From positions 44,452,143 to 44,516,142 of the forward strand of contig NC_088207.1 of NCBI RefSeq assembly GCF_037126465.1: 64,000 nucleotides of DNA. Reading direction: 5' to 3'. The notes below the pieces were generated by a model. The model had not been told where the DNA came from, ran no database searches, and saw only the letters and a list, made by a program, of their open reading frames with translations. Positions 46,000-58,340 of the stretch are shown in pieces. Origin of the DNA: Ornithodoros turicata (lineage: Eukaryota > Arthropoda > Arachnida > Ixodida > Argasidae). Made by a program: the position numbers and the translations under genes. Numbering within the stretch: position 1 is the stretch's first letter; each line of letters opens with the position of its first letter.

Positions 46000-48130
46000 T
46001 GTTTAGCTCTTATTGAGACTACAGAAGATCGTATGCTTTCATTTGTTGCACTTTCATATATGCAGTGCAATCCCGAGCTGTCTACCCCTGTGGACGACAC
46101 ACGTGGACAAGGACCATAACGTGGACGAAGCACGTTATAACGACAATTAAATGATGAAAATGATGTCGTGGTGTGTTTCACCGCGTAGGCCGCTGCACCG
46201 TACTCCACCTCAGGCGGGTCGATATGATTTGGAGAGTCAAGGTTCAGAATGTCCTAACATACCTGTTTCTTTGCTAACAGTCCAGAAGACGAAAATCTGA
46301 CCGCGCATGTCCGAAGACAATCCTCGCGTGGTGCATCAAAGTAAGAGCAACCATTAAAACGTGGAAACAGTGCGACACCCACCCAGAGGGATGCCTACAC
46401 AACATCCTGATCGCTCGTCCACACACCACATCGCGTGTGATCCCCCTGACGGAAACGAAGCCAGACAAAACAGCGGCATCAACAGACAAGCGGTTCCTCT
46501 AACCGCCAACACAGTCCCGTTTACTTCCACGGAGAAAGAGTTGGTGGAACAGCAAACCAGTCCGACGATCACAAGAGCGCGGGGGCCACCAACCAACTCG
46601 GTATTTCGAAGAAGGCGGCGGCTACCATTAGTCAATCCACGAATCCATAACCGCTCGAGAGGTGAACGATCTCCAGGCAGAAGCAGCAGCGGCGGCGGCA
46701 GCGGATAGTCGCAGAGTCATTTTTTCGAAGAGACCCGTTCAGTGGCCCCCTGCCGGGAAAACATAAAAAAGAATCCGGAGGAAGGCGTCCGGAGTTCCCA
46801 GGGGAGGACGCGGTCGCCTGCTTCCTCTCCTGATGGATGGGGGACGTCGCCGTGTGTAGGGGCGAAGGATGATACAGTAGGGAGGCACCAGAGAGGACCT
46901 CGGAGCCCCCCCCAAAAAACTATACGGTCTTTCGACCTGCCCTCTCTTCCAAGTCCTGTTGCCTAAGAGGTCCAGCTGCAATCGAATTCCTGGGAACGTT
47001 GGAAGGGGGATATCGACAGAAGGATGGCGAGGTTGGTACGATCCAGTTTTAGGGCCAATAATCATTGTTTCTGATGAGGGAAGAGGAATGTATACATAAA
47101 CAGATTATGCGCAGATGTTGGTCGCAAAATATGATTAGAGAGGAGATGCCAGTTCTGTGTCAGCAAGGAAATGCCCATGGACATCAACACATAAATGTTG
47201 ATGTTTACGGGATATCCAAGATCGATTAATTAATTTATTTATTTATGACATGATTTTTCTAATGAGTTTCTTTATTTGTCCGTTCATACCGGTCGCGTGT
47301 AGACGCTGACGAAAACTGACTAAAATGTGACCTGTTTCTCAGACGTGTGCGTTGTTTTCCCTTCGTATTGGCGACATCCAAAGGTATTGACGAACTCGAG
47401 ATCCATTACGGCTATATACGAAACGTGGACATGATATCTGGAACGACATAAGGGGGGACGCTGCACTGATGACAAATCTGAAAGAAGGGGACGGAGTCTG
47501 GTGGAATGGGAGAGATACTCCCCAATATCCTGCTGCGGCGCTGTAGAGGCAGGCGCTTATTTCTTTGTTCCCCACCGAATAAAAAAAGGGAAAGACCCAA
47601 TAAAAAAAGTGACTGGGAACGAATGCTATATGGCTACGGTCTTTGCTATGGGACCAACCCGGCGAAGTGCTTCCCTTTCAGGACATGTGTTTCGGGCACT
47701 TGCTGTGCAGTTACACTTTGTGTATGACGTAAAGAATAAACGGCACCACAAAAGTGATCAGAAATGTCACGATATACGCAACTGACATGACAATCGTTAG
47801 AAATAATTTGGACTAGATTTACATTTAAGGCGAGTCTATACGAACAGGATGGCGCACCGAATAACCTTGGACGGAATCGATATAGAAGACTCTTTGATGT
47901 CAAATTCAAGTTTATTTCAGGATGTTAGAGAGTTAATATAATGTACACGAGGAGGAGACAGAGGAAGGAAGTTTAGGCTCCATGTCGTAGTATATAGCGT
48001 TGGGGAATATGGACTACTCTCCATCGGCAGACTGAACAACGTTCACTTACATTCTTTTCTTGCGAGGTCATAGAGGAGGAGTCGTTATTTTAAAACCTTT
48101 TTTACACATTTATTTTACATAATCGCTGTG
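46000..48130. other. Intergenic; no gene recognised
   Basis: The most protein-like frame is 46361-46708 (plus, 115 residues, Pro/Arg/Ser-rich, ending in a Ser/Gly run); it overlaps a 93-residue minus frame and matches nothing I know. No tRNA or bounded transposon seen. Confidence 0.4.
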
Positions 48131-48134
48131 GAGA

Positions 48135-48210
48135 AGCTATTCTCGTGCGGCTTACGTCTCCATCTTTTTCTTTCATAAAATCGGCATCATCATCATCACC
48201 ATCAGGTGGG
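48135..48210 (+). repeat. Family 3 repeat, short copy
   Basis: GTGCGGCTTACGTCTCC, ATCTTTTTCTTTC and a CATCATCATCATCACCATCA tail, in the usual family 3 order. Confidence 0.5.
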
Positions 48211-48582
48211 TCTGCCTAAACACACACGGTGACAAGCTGCACGTGCCGCAGGATAGGCCTGCGAATAATTTCGACTATCTGGGGTTTTTCAACGTGCGCC
48301 GTCGGAAACCTCCGACACACACGGTGCTGAAATAATCATCCGAATCCGTGGTGTCGTTTTTGTGTTTCTACTCCCGGTCTTTGTCTGTTGCTGCCCTTCA
48401 TCACCAAGCACACGTACCAACTACTCCGACTTATTCCTACCTTCCGATAAATTTGTTATTTGCACGTGGTTCCCTGCGAGAACAAAAAAAAAAAAAAAGA
48501 GGTGGGTGATATGTAAACTCATTAAAATCCCATAAATTTGTTGTTATATGGTTCCACAAAAAATGCCAGTAACACAACCCTA

Positions 48583-48925
48583 TGAAAGATGAAAGTCACT
48601 GAAAAGGTTAGCCAGCTGTAGGACTCGAACTCACATCTTCTGGATTGCCGGTCCAGGGCTCTACCAATTGAGCTAAGCTAACACGCCTTCTCAGCGACTT
48701 CCAGGGTGCGTCATCTGAAGGGACAAACCAGCCACTCTCTCTCTCACTCATCCTCCTTTCACTCTTACATTTTTGCTCACTCACACACACATTCATACGA
48801 CGGGATCGACGCAGGCGGCAACTGATGAACATGAAAGAACTGATGTTCGAGAACATGATGATTGAGGCTTTGTATGTATTTGTCCCTTCTATGTTGTTCC
48901 AGCCTCAGAACATCAGTTCTTTCAA
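48583..48925 (-). repeat. SINE-like family 1, rearranged minus-strand copy
   Basis: Minus-oriented from TGAAAGATGAAAGTCACTG through the tRNA-like head at 48611-48682 to about 48845. The last part, 48862-48925, returns to plus orientation and repeats the GAGGCTTTGTATGTATTTG to CATCAGTTCTTTC segment, so its distal piece is present in inverted duplicate. Confidence 0.8.
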
Positions 48926-49677
48926 GCCTATAAGTTACCTATCTTTTTTTTTTTTTTTTTTTAACGCAGAACCACGCGAGAGGAAGACGCTCTATGTTCC
49001 AAACGACCTCGAGCAGGGCAAATATACAAGGCCAGCCAGCGTCCGACATACGCCTTATCTCCCCCTTGTCCAGTCGGATCACATTCGATCTCGTTTGCTT
49101 CCCCGACGTTTTGCATGTGCTCAGACACCGCCTCTAGCGACCCGGTCGGAAAGTCCACACACGAGTCTCAAAGAGAATTACTACTGTATAGTACACCGAA
49201 AGCCCCGTGGCAGCACTTTGCCGACTTAAGGATCAGCGTCAATTACGTATATAAAACGACGACCGGAGAGAGAGCCGACAATTATGTACGCCTTTAGAAT
49301 AAGCGGGAGAGGAAGTGCGGTGTTGTGGACAGCTAACGAACTGTTTCGTCAGTTAGCACGGTATTCTGACGCAGCTCTGCGGGATTATGGAGAATACTTC
49401 TGTTCGTTGCGTCGTAATAAAACGTCCAATCCGGTAACTTAATAGGCGATTGGAATAGGCGTAACGGAAGAGATTCGCAATATCTTATTCAGGGTGATCG
49501 TCGTTGTCATCTACGACAGGTGTAAGATGGACGTTCCGGACGTTACAATTTCGATCCTCGCTGAAGTATGTTTGTCGAGTCATTTGTTCTTGTTGTTGTT
49601 GTTGAAAACGTGTCGGAACCAGGGCATCTCTTCTGCCAAGTGTCTTTTCGGCGAGTGCATACAGCTAATGGAGCTCA

Positions 49678-49836
49678 ACATATCTACCCTAACAACCCCG
49701 AATATCCTCTGGATATACGAATAATGTCCTAAGGAACTCGTACGTCCGATGGATGTCCTCAGAATAGCCGTCGGATGTACGAATCCGTTAGGACATTATT
49801 CCTACATCGAAAGGATATTCGGTGTTGGGTAGGTAT
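49678..49836. mobile_element. Foldback element, ~75-bp imperfect inverted arms
   Basis: From CATATCTACCCTAACAACCCCG on the left to the inverse on the right, the two halves are complementary along most of their length, with GAATATCC, AATAATGTCCTAA and GTACgTCCGA blocks mirrored. The right half was read as part of a 139-residue open frame, which I therefore reject. About 160 bp, no loop domain of note. Confidence 0.75.
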
Positions 49837-50916
49837 GTATATATTGCCGAATGAATGGAAATTTATTTTCAAAGCGGATACTAGTACGACTACACGAAAA
49901 AGCCACGAAAAAGCGCGTTTCGACCATCCACGCTCCGCAGAAGAGATAAAAGCAAAATTAAAAAAGAGTATACACTCGTTTGCTGCTAAATCTACTCCTG
50001 CAAAATGCATGCACGATGAGGGAATCTATGGATCCATTGCACAACATGCGCCTCTCGCATTCTCCCGCTGTCAGTGCAAGACTTGCACCACTTCTGGGAA
50101 TACCGTATCACGGAGCACTTTTGCATCCAAAGCATGCAACTTTAGAGACCACCACTTTAACCTCATCTGCCAGAAAAAAATTTGTACGTTATAGAACGTG
50201 CAGTGGCACGTCCACTGAGGATTCTTCCTCATCTCAAGTACTCCCCGAAAAGCCCGAAAATGTATATAATCATTTCCGGCCACTTGAAACACACAGAAAC
50301 TACGATAATCGCTGAAACTACATGATAAACAAAACCTTACTCTTAAAAATTTGAAATCCACAGTTTATCTAAAATGTACGCGAGAAGGCAGAATCATATA
50401 CTGCCCGCCGCAAGACGCAAGACCCCAGGCTATATACAGGAAGTTAAGGGATAAAACATAACAACCAAGACCAAAAAAGGCGTATGCGTTACATCGGTTA
50501 ACGCTTCTCAACGCCTGTAAGTTTGTCATCTCGATTTACCATATGGCGCCACCGTTTCCCCCGGCGATTTACGGCCGAGTAGCAGACGGAGGAGGAGAAA
50601 TAAAAAGAAGGACGCACGCAACGGAATAAGACAGCCGGGCAATCGTTGTCTTGAGGTGTTGGAAGGAAGAACAACGGGAAAGGTCCGTTATCGGCAACTG
50701 TGCTCCAGCGATGGAATGATAAAGTGGTTTTGCCAATAGTACACGGACTGCGGGAAAAATATTTCTAGCGTTGGCGCTTTTGATGTGAGGGAAAGTGGCT
50801 GGCTTTAAGTTGTTCCGCGGCTTTTTCATTGACGTGCAACGGATAATGCGAAGCGCTAATGTGATGTTGTGAGACCGGAAAGAAACACAACGTTCAACTT
50901 CGTTTTTTTGATTCCG

Positions 50917-51012
50917 TGTCAGCGCCGCGAAGCAACTGTTGCTATGAGCGGCGTACAGACGTGGACGGATGGAGAGAGGACAGCAGGAAGGTGTGGGGGA
51001 CAGGGGGAGTAT
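50917..51012 (+). repeat. SINE-like family 2, 5' fragment
   Basis: GTCAGCGCCGCGAAGCAACTG, GAGCGGCGTACAGACGTGG and GGACAGCAGGAAGGTGTGGG match the left half of the family, then the match ends at GTATGCGT. Confidence 0.75.
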
Positions 51013-53549
51013 GCGTTGTGAAACCGGAAAGAAAGATAAGATTCAACGTGCAGGAGTGTCTTGCAGTGCTCGTAAAAGTCTCTCTCCTAATTCTGCTCGA
51101 CCACCTAAAACCTTTCCAACGAGTTCGATGAATCGAAAACAAGAATGGCCCTTTTCGCTTAAAAGCAATATCGAATATGTTTCGGCTATTCTACGACGAC
51201 CTTTGGACACAATGACACGCTTCCACAGCGCGCATCTGCGTAACTGCAATATATTCCCGCATCCTTTTGGAGCTTCTCTTCAGAGACAGGAGTGCCGGTG
51301 AATGGTAAAAAGGGGGACCCACAACGCAGTCCAAATCGATGAGAGAGAGAGAGAGAAAGAAAAAAAAAAGAGATAGACAAATGTGAGAGAAAAGTTGTCG
51401 CTGTCGCTCATCGCAAAAGATGAAAGACGCAAATTCCTTTCGAATACAGACCGTTCTCTTTCGGGAGTTCTCAGCCCCAAAACACCAGTTTTGAACGCTG
51501 CAGTGTGTCGTCCTTGTCCCTGTGCGTTCTCCACCATGTTCAGTTTTTCTTTTTCTGTTATCAACTGCACTGATTCGCCAGCTATAGTAGTACTCAACCG
51601 AAGTACGGCATCCCCGCGGTGCTGAATTATAACTTTATAATATATATATATATATATATATTTACTATTATGAAAATAACATTTGAAGAAAAAAAATATA
51701 TGGCCCGAAGAAATTCCACATTCAATGTTCCAAACACAAAGTTTGCTTCGGGTCGTTAAATAGGGCAGAAAAAGTGGCTCCAGCATTGCCGTTCCTATAG
51801 CTTCAGTTCGAATGTAGTCAACTTTTCATCCTTATTCCAGGTTGCAATCTTTCGGACAACGACTCCGCGAAGAAACTTTCTGCGCACGAATTTACGACAT
51901 CTTCTAAATTCCACCAGCTGTTTCAACACATGAAACTTTCACCTCCCCCTACGACAAGCATGTACGTCTCGTGCGATAGTCAACATACGTAACATGAACC
52001 GGGACAGCGCTCGGCAGCGCAATCACACAGAGGAATTATACAAAGACTGAAAGACGATGCTCTCCAATGTCTGCGGGCAAAAGCTGGAGCGGCGGCGGCG
52101 GCTCGCTTTTTCTTGGTGTGCCCAACTACTGCGATACATGCAGGGAGCCAAGCGAGTGGTATTGGGTTCCGTAGTCCTTGCCCCCCCCCCCCCCCCCCCT
52201 CCTCCCACGCAAACAAATCACGGATCGTCGCCGGGCAAGGAACGCTCCTTCATTCCAATATGCCTTCGTTGCCTCCTCCGTTGAACGACCCGACTATTTG
52301 GCGTGGCGTCATGAAAGATCGCCATCCCCCTCCCTCCACCGTCGTAAAAGAAGAAAATACTTCTCCACAGCGTGCTAAAGGCAACCACCTTCCTTCCTCT
52401 ATTTTCGTCCGATCGCGAGCAGTTTGTATTTCTCGAGAAGAGAGAAACAAAAAAAAGTTTTCCCGGCGTCCTGTTCTGACGTCGTACATAATTCATCATG
52501 AAATGAACAAAGAAAGGCCGTACCACAAATGCGCTCTCTGGTGTTACTGAGTGACAAAAACACGACATGAACTAGGCTACATCTGCACATAAAGCTCCCT
52601 TTCTGCAAATACATTTTCTTTCGGGGATATAAATAGAGGACCAGCATTTTTCCATTTTGTTTTTCACGTCGATTCGAGGACAAAATAAATATTGTACGGC
52701 GAAGAGTCAGAACCTTCACACATTCCGAGCTTTCGTGGACCAGCGCCTGCGCCAGTGGCGACTTTTCTCTTTTTAGCGCGTCCGCGGGAAGTGTGACGTC
52801 CTTGACATTAAGGACACCTTTCTCGCTGTACCAGTTCGCCTATACGAAGCCAGATCATATTGATCAAATAACTCTGCCTTCCAAAGAGCCAATCATCGAA
52901 GACAGCACAAAGTCTACGTTACACAACCGATCCCCCACCGACAGAGAGCAATGGCAAACGGCCGATGCCTGCCGATGATACACGGACTTGGAACATGATG
53001 AGACGATATTGTCCGCGGAAGAAATATATGGGGGACCATGAGCGGCGTCTGATTCGCGAAGCGGAGGAGGGGGGAGGGGGACAGTCGGCACGTGATCTGG
53101 GTCACCGAAAGCAGGTCGGCAACCAGTCACTGCATCTGCACCACAGCCAGCCCGAAAGGATGCCACATCGGATGTTTTTCAATGCCGAACAGTCCTGTCC
53201 TACGATTGCATTTTTTTCTTTCTTTAAAAAAAAAAAATAATAATGAGAAAAACAGCTGCAACTAGGCAATCTAAGGCAAAGTAGGCCTTACGTTGTCTAG
53301 TGGTTACCTGGAGACGTGTTCCAGTTAAATGGCACCATGCGCCTTGTACCATATGCACCATCTACCTTCCTTCCAGGCAGACTTAGACTGTGTGATGGAG
53401 TCGTTTATTTTGCTTCAAGGTTTGCCCAGTATATAACAGTCCAGGCACATCCAGGGCATGGCATGTACTATGCATTGTGTACATTATATGAAAGAAAAAG
53501 AGAGAGAGAGAGAGCAAACGAGGATAAATTAAAGCTTCTACTCTCCTAG
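51013..53549. other. Intergenic; simple repeats only
   Basis: Holds a TA microsatellite at 51638-51661, a 19-base C run at 52181-52199, GA-rich runs near 51340 and 53495, and open frames up to 168 residues made of low-complexity sequence. None is supported as a gene. Confidence 0.5.
52181..52199. repeat. Homopolymer run of 19 C
   Basis: Pure C run after TCCTTG. Confidence 0.95.
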
Positions 53550-53735
53550 ATCGCAATTACCCCCCATTTTAGTATCCCGAGCCCGATCCCAAACACTCCA
53601 AATAGTCCCAAAACTTGGCATAAAATTATGGACGTTTAGTCCCGAAAGGGACTAATGGTTACGGCAATGCCTCGTATCTCCAGAGGGATTACATTTACTC
53701 CTTTTTTTCTTCTTCTTCTTTGAGTGTAGGTTATA
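53550..53735. repeat. Relative of the 37963 element
   Basis: GCAATTACCCCCCATTTTAG, AGTCCCGAAAGGGACTAA and TTACTCCTTTTTTTCTTC followed by GAGTGTAGG correspond to parts of the elements at 37963 and 54614. The left end is not clear. Confidence 0.5.
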
Positions 53736-54613
53736 TCATTCAATGCGTATCATAGATCCGGCACGAACGTAATGATTGAGAAAGGCTCGCGTTCATCGTA
53801 GCTCTTGGTCATCTGAGAAGTATCAAAATATCCGACAAAAAGGAGCAAATCAACAGGAGCAGAGTATTCACACAAACGGGACTCAATTCCTCCTTTAAAC
53901 GGCGATAAAAGGAACAGAAGGGGAGAAATGGGAGAAGAAAGGTCAAGGAAGAGAGTAGGACAGCAATAAACGAATGACTCTTTAATGAAATGTAGTCCTT
54001 CCGTCGTTATCGCTTTTTTTCTCTTTGCGTCTTCTTCAGAAGAACTACAGTTTGATTTAATTATCGCAAGCTCCGCAAAGCAGCAGCTCGCCATAATGAC
54101 GCTGATCCCTGATTAAATGCGACGCTCTAAAAATGCATGTATGTATTCTGGAAACAAATAAATATATGTGATATATAAATATTCCTCTATTAAAGCCTAA
54201 GTTTGCGTTTACTGAGCGTGAAATTTCGATCCATGAATAATTCCTCGTGTCACGATCATCATGTATATCTTCTTGTTGTTGTTGTTGTTTCGATTCATGA
54301 TTGATGACGCTTTTATCGATTGACGCTTTTCCTCTATTTTCTCGTCCACGGAAAATTAATGAATGAAATTAAGAAAGTAATGAAGAAGCTAACGAAACCA
54401 AGACGGTACGTGAAGAAGAAATAAAGACGCTTCATTTCATACGAGTAACAAAAATCATTACGGTATAGCTATAAAATGCGCGCGTCAAATTTGTATTTTG
54501 ACCAAAAAGCGTTAAAAAAAAAAGACAGAAAATGCTGCCTGCATCCAGCATTTGCGAAAGCAAACTTCTCAACGTTAAACTGTGTGTGAAATAAGGTTTC
54601 GCCAAAAGATATG

Positions 54614-54946
54614 CACTCTTAGAAAAAAGGTTGGAGCAGTTACACCTTTTAGGAGGTAATAGTTGTCGCATATATTGTGCCTAAAAGGTTGCAAAGTTCT
54701 GCCTGCTCTCAAAACAGAACTTCACCGCACTACACGTTGTCCGCCAACTATTGCCACAAATCATAGGGTTATCGCTTCTGATTCCGTGAGCGAGGGGGGC
54801 GTACGCCATTTTGTAGCAATTTGGATATATGATAACTGTCTTTACCCCCCTTTTACACCCTTTACCATACGTATGTTGACCTAGGTGGTAACTACCTTTA
54901 CCACCTTTACGTTACCACCTTTTCACACCCTTTTTTTCTTAGAGTG
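54614..54946. mobile_element. Inverted-repeat element with CACTCTTAGAAAAAA ends
   Basis: CACTCTTAGAAAAAAGG at the left and CCTTTTTTTCTTAGAGTG at the right are inverted copies. Many GGT(A)AC and ACCTTT units mirror each other inside. 333 bp, no coding capacity, and no clear target duplication. It belongs with the 37963 element by its ends. Confidence 0.65.
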
Positions 54947-55434
54947 TGGACTCGTTCGTTACAATCAAACCTTTCTGCGACTTGCATCTCAACAGAGCCA
55001 AGATACAAAAGGGACCGCGCCATGAAACGATTTACCTTGGCATCATTTGCGCAACTGAACTACCTCTGGCCCTTTTGCTCGCTTGCAAGCGCCACTTTAT
55101 TGACGTTTTGCGCTGCACGGAGCATTTTCGCCATGCATAGCAAACAGTGCCCGCACGCGCCGGACACAAATGAGCACCATCTCCTCCCTGCGAGAAATTC
55201 CACTAGGAGAAGCGACGAGCGCGGCGGTGTCTTTTCCAAACCGTGTACGGAGGGGCCACGTCTCGATAAAAGATCTTCCTTCTTCTTTCTATACTCCTTG
55301 TTGGGAAGACAACCGGCAGTCGTCTCTGCCCACACAGTTTGAAGCTTGTCGACGTCTGACTTTGCAGAACATGACGCACGTCCTTACGCGTTTCCGCGTC
55401 GAATAGAATTAGTGCACGGCGTGTATATTATAAA

Positions 55435-55870
55435 TAGGGTTCCGCGTTTTCGTTTTTTATTTTTGGGCGGATTCGGCGTGTGTTTTTCGGTGTTTATTGA
55501 TTTTCGCGAAATCGGCATTTTTCGATGTTTTTCCTGGCGTGTACATGGTTTACCCGACAGTTATCGGCGAATAGTAATCCCAATGTAATTTCCGCATGAC
55601 GCTCATTCAACATGGCGTTGTTCGCTGCGGAGGCAATTTACGGGTAAGGAAAAAGTAAACGGAAATTTTTCACAACCGTCGATATTTCTGTGTGGTTTCC
55701 TAGATCTGCATCAACAACTTGCTGGGCATGTGCAGCAATTTACCTCTGTCATCGTTCCTGGAATGTCCTTCTGTATTCGGTGTTTTTCGATTAAAACCGA
55801 ATGAGGGTAAATTTACCCGGCGTAAGTTTTTCGGTGTTGTTCGATTAAAAATCGGAAACGCGGAACCCTA
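55435..55870. mobile_element. hAT-type non-autonomous transposon with exact 8-bp target duplication
   Basis: Ends TAGGGTTCCGCGTTTTCG and CGGAAACGCGGAACCCTA are inverted repeats of about 18 bp with one difference. The element is flanked by ATTATAAA on both sides (55427-55434 and 55871-55878), an exact 8-bp duplication as made by hAT transposases. The interior has many TTTTTCGGTGTTTTTCG-like blocks and no transposase. 436 bp. Confidence 0.88.
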
Positions 55871-56202
55871 ATTATAAACGAAATGTCCGGGTTCCGAAGT
55901 CGCAGTTTGAGGAGATCGGATGATTTCGCGTGACAGTGATGAAGAATGGGTTTTTGTGTACCGATCTGACGATAGCTTGTGGCGCAGCTCTGTTTTCGAC
56001 GCCTGCAGCTGCAGCTGTATCTGACTTGAACTGCACTTGTGATATGGCAAACAGCTTGTCTTCACAGTTCGTCTCATTAAGCCTGACATTCAACTATCAA
56101 GCTGTTCTCGTTTATTTCACGTATGTTTCAGCACATGCAGATGCCATTTACGATGTGCCTCATACATATTTTGCAAGAAAATGTCCGCTAATGTCCCTAC
56201 TA

Positions 56203-56383
56203 CAGACAACCTCCTTTATAGCGAACACCTTTTTAACGAAAATACCACTACAGCAAATTTTTTTGCGGTCCCGCTGGAGCCCTATAGGTCCAATAATGGA
56301 CATCCTTTTTAACGAAAATACCTTTACTGTATTTTTTTTTTTTTTTGCTGTCCCCTGAGTTTCGTTGTAAAGGAGTTTCACTG
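56203..56383. mobile_element. TA-flanked short inverted-repeat element (mariner/pogo type)
   Basis: Ends CAGACAACCTCCTTTATAGCG and (reverse) CAGTGAAACTCCTTTACAACG are inverted, and both sides are flanked by TA. An internal block, TTTTTAACGAAAATACC, is repeated twice. At 181 bp it has no coding capacity. The pogo/Tigger-like end type is from memory. Confidence 0.75.
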
Positions 56384-57083
56384 TACTACATTTCAAGAAC
56401 TAAACACACCTTAATTAGAGCTAACTGAATTCAATGTCACGTAGTTTCCGTACCAATGAATGCGTATGAATTAGAATGTAACCGCCCAGCGACAACGATT
56501 TGAAATGGACGGCGAAGCATTTGATAATCCATCGAGGACCCTTCAACCGGGATTTCTTTCCCGTGGCTCCTCCTCATGTTTATTATATTAACGTCGTAAC
56601 AACCTAAATAAAACTTGAATTTGAATAAGTCTGTCAGGTTAATCATGCCGAGTCATCTTATCATGTCCGTGGCGCATCTTTATCTATCTGATAGTGTCCC
56701 CATCACCGCTACAGGTATAATAGGCAGTTCTAGGAAAGCGTTGGCAAGGTTATCGTGCCTAATGGAACCTATCCCAGTCGTGTGACTCAGAATCTTATCC
56801 ACCGAATGGTTCCGGCTGATACGGTTCGACGCAAGTCACGTATCTACGGTTTGCTAAAACTCTCTAATGTACGGATTGGCAAAAATAAAATAAAACAATA
56901 TAGTAAAATAAAATACATACAAGCTTGCTGTTTCGGAATAAATCTTCGCCGGTTGAGAGTTAGCAGTTGAGGTGTCTACCTGTCTGTCAGTGTTCGTTTT
57001 TTTCTCTCTCTGCTGCATATATTTAGTGAGATCATGCACCAACTACCCCGCACCGCTACTGGCGCCGAGAAGTTTGGTACTCG

Positions 57084-57102
57084 CCCCCCCCCCCCCCCCC
57101 CC
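57084..57102. repeat. Homopolymer run of 19 C
   Basis: Pure C run between ACTCG and GGCATG. Confidence 0.95.
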
Positions 57103-57459
57103 GGCATGTTCACTGAACGAACCGTGTCGTGTGTGGGTGGGTGGGTGGGGATATTCCCGGGCAGTGTTCACACATTACATTGCGTATCAAGGCATTGAAC
57201 GCGTACAAGAGATGTCCAGATTTTATCTTTCCTGATAATGCATGACGAAAACGACATATGTGTTCCAAGTAAGTCGCATTTTCATTCCAACATGGCAATT
57301 TTTACTGTAAGTAACGCAAACGAACCCGAAACAAGGATCCCCACCAGGCGGCACAGTGGCGCCCCTAGTGAGGGTCTCGCCGGTCTTTCCAAACAGACGC
57401 CAGAGCAATACGAGCGAAAGCTACCGTGCCGGTAGTCAGACCATCAACTCTTTTGTATT

Positions 57460-57630
57460 GAGCGTCCAATCAGGCGTTGCGAAACCAAAACGAACAACAG
57501 GAGCGAGCGCGCACACATATCGAGCTCGCATATCGTACCAGCGGAGGCTTGCACGACTGCAGCAGCAGCCGTCGCTAGCTGACGTCGGGTTGCTCAACGA
57601 GAGCAACGCATGACGTCATAGTGACGTCGA
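57460..57630. promoter_or_regulatory. Promoter-like block: CCAAT box and three CRE-type sites
   Basis: CCAATCAG lies near 57467, then TGACGTC at 57580-57586, a full palindromic TGACGTCA at 57611-57618 and TGACGTC at 57622-57628, in an unusually CpG-rich stretch. This pattern is typical of CREB/ATF-bound promoters. No gene is recognised on either side, so which transcript it would serve is unknown. Confidence 0.4.
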
Positions 57631-57825
57631 GGCGGAAGGTAGACGGCCGCAAGAATACAAAACGGACGGCATCCCGTGCATTGCTAAATGGCAATACAGG
57701 AAGATCACGAAATCTGGTTGATGCCCCGTGTGGTAGAAGGTGCGGTTACGATGTAAAAGCAAAGCTCGAGCAGCCGTCTAGGTCTCCAGGCATCGCATTG
57801 AAAATGAAAAGAAAACGGCTGCATT

Positions 57826-58340
57826 CAGGGGGTAATAATACTCGTATTATATAAAAATCCATAGTACTTGTCAGAAGTCCGTATTATAATACTTTGGTTT
57901 TGAAGTCATAACGCCAGTGCTTCTCTCTGTACTGCGTGAGAAAAATGTAGTATTCTGATACTCAACCCGCGAGTTATCAAGGAAGAAAATGGTGAAATAT
58001 ACACGGTGGTGAATCAACTACTTGCCAGACAGCACAGCCTGCGCCAGGGTTCGAACCTGGGTCACCTCCCAGTCTCCGCGTGGAATGCCTCATCAAAATA
58101 CAAATGCAATACACAAATATATATACACACACAAAAGTACTTCAGGCAGTCATTCTATAATCACGTTTTATTTTAGGCGAATAGTAGTAGTTCCCCTGTT
58201 TGTCGCCAAACTTCAAATGTGCGTATTATAATAGCAATACCAATATATTCAGAGAATGAGTATTATAATGCTTAAATACAAATACTCCAAAGTATTATAG
58301 AAACAGCGTTATATAGCACAAAGTATTAATATTACTGCCC
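57826..58340. mobile_element. GTATTATAATAC-rich element, interrupted
   Basis: GTATTATA dyads recur at both ends (57840-57895 and 58215-58300). The middle contains a fragment of SINE-like family 2 (58028-58090) with the B-box-like GGTTCGAACC. It is probably a decayed palindromic transposon with a nested insertion; borders are approximate. Confidence 0.4.
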
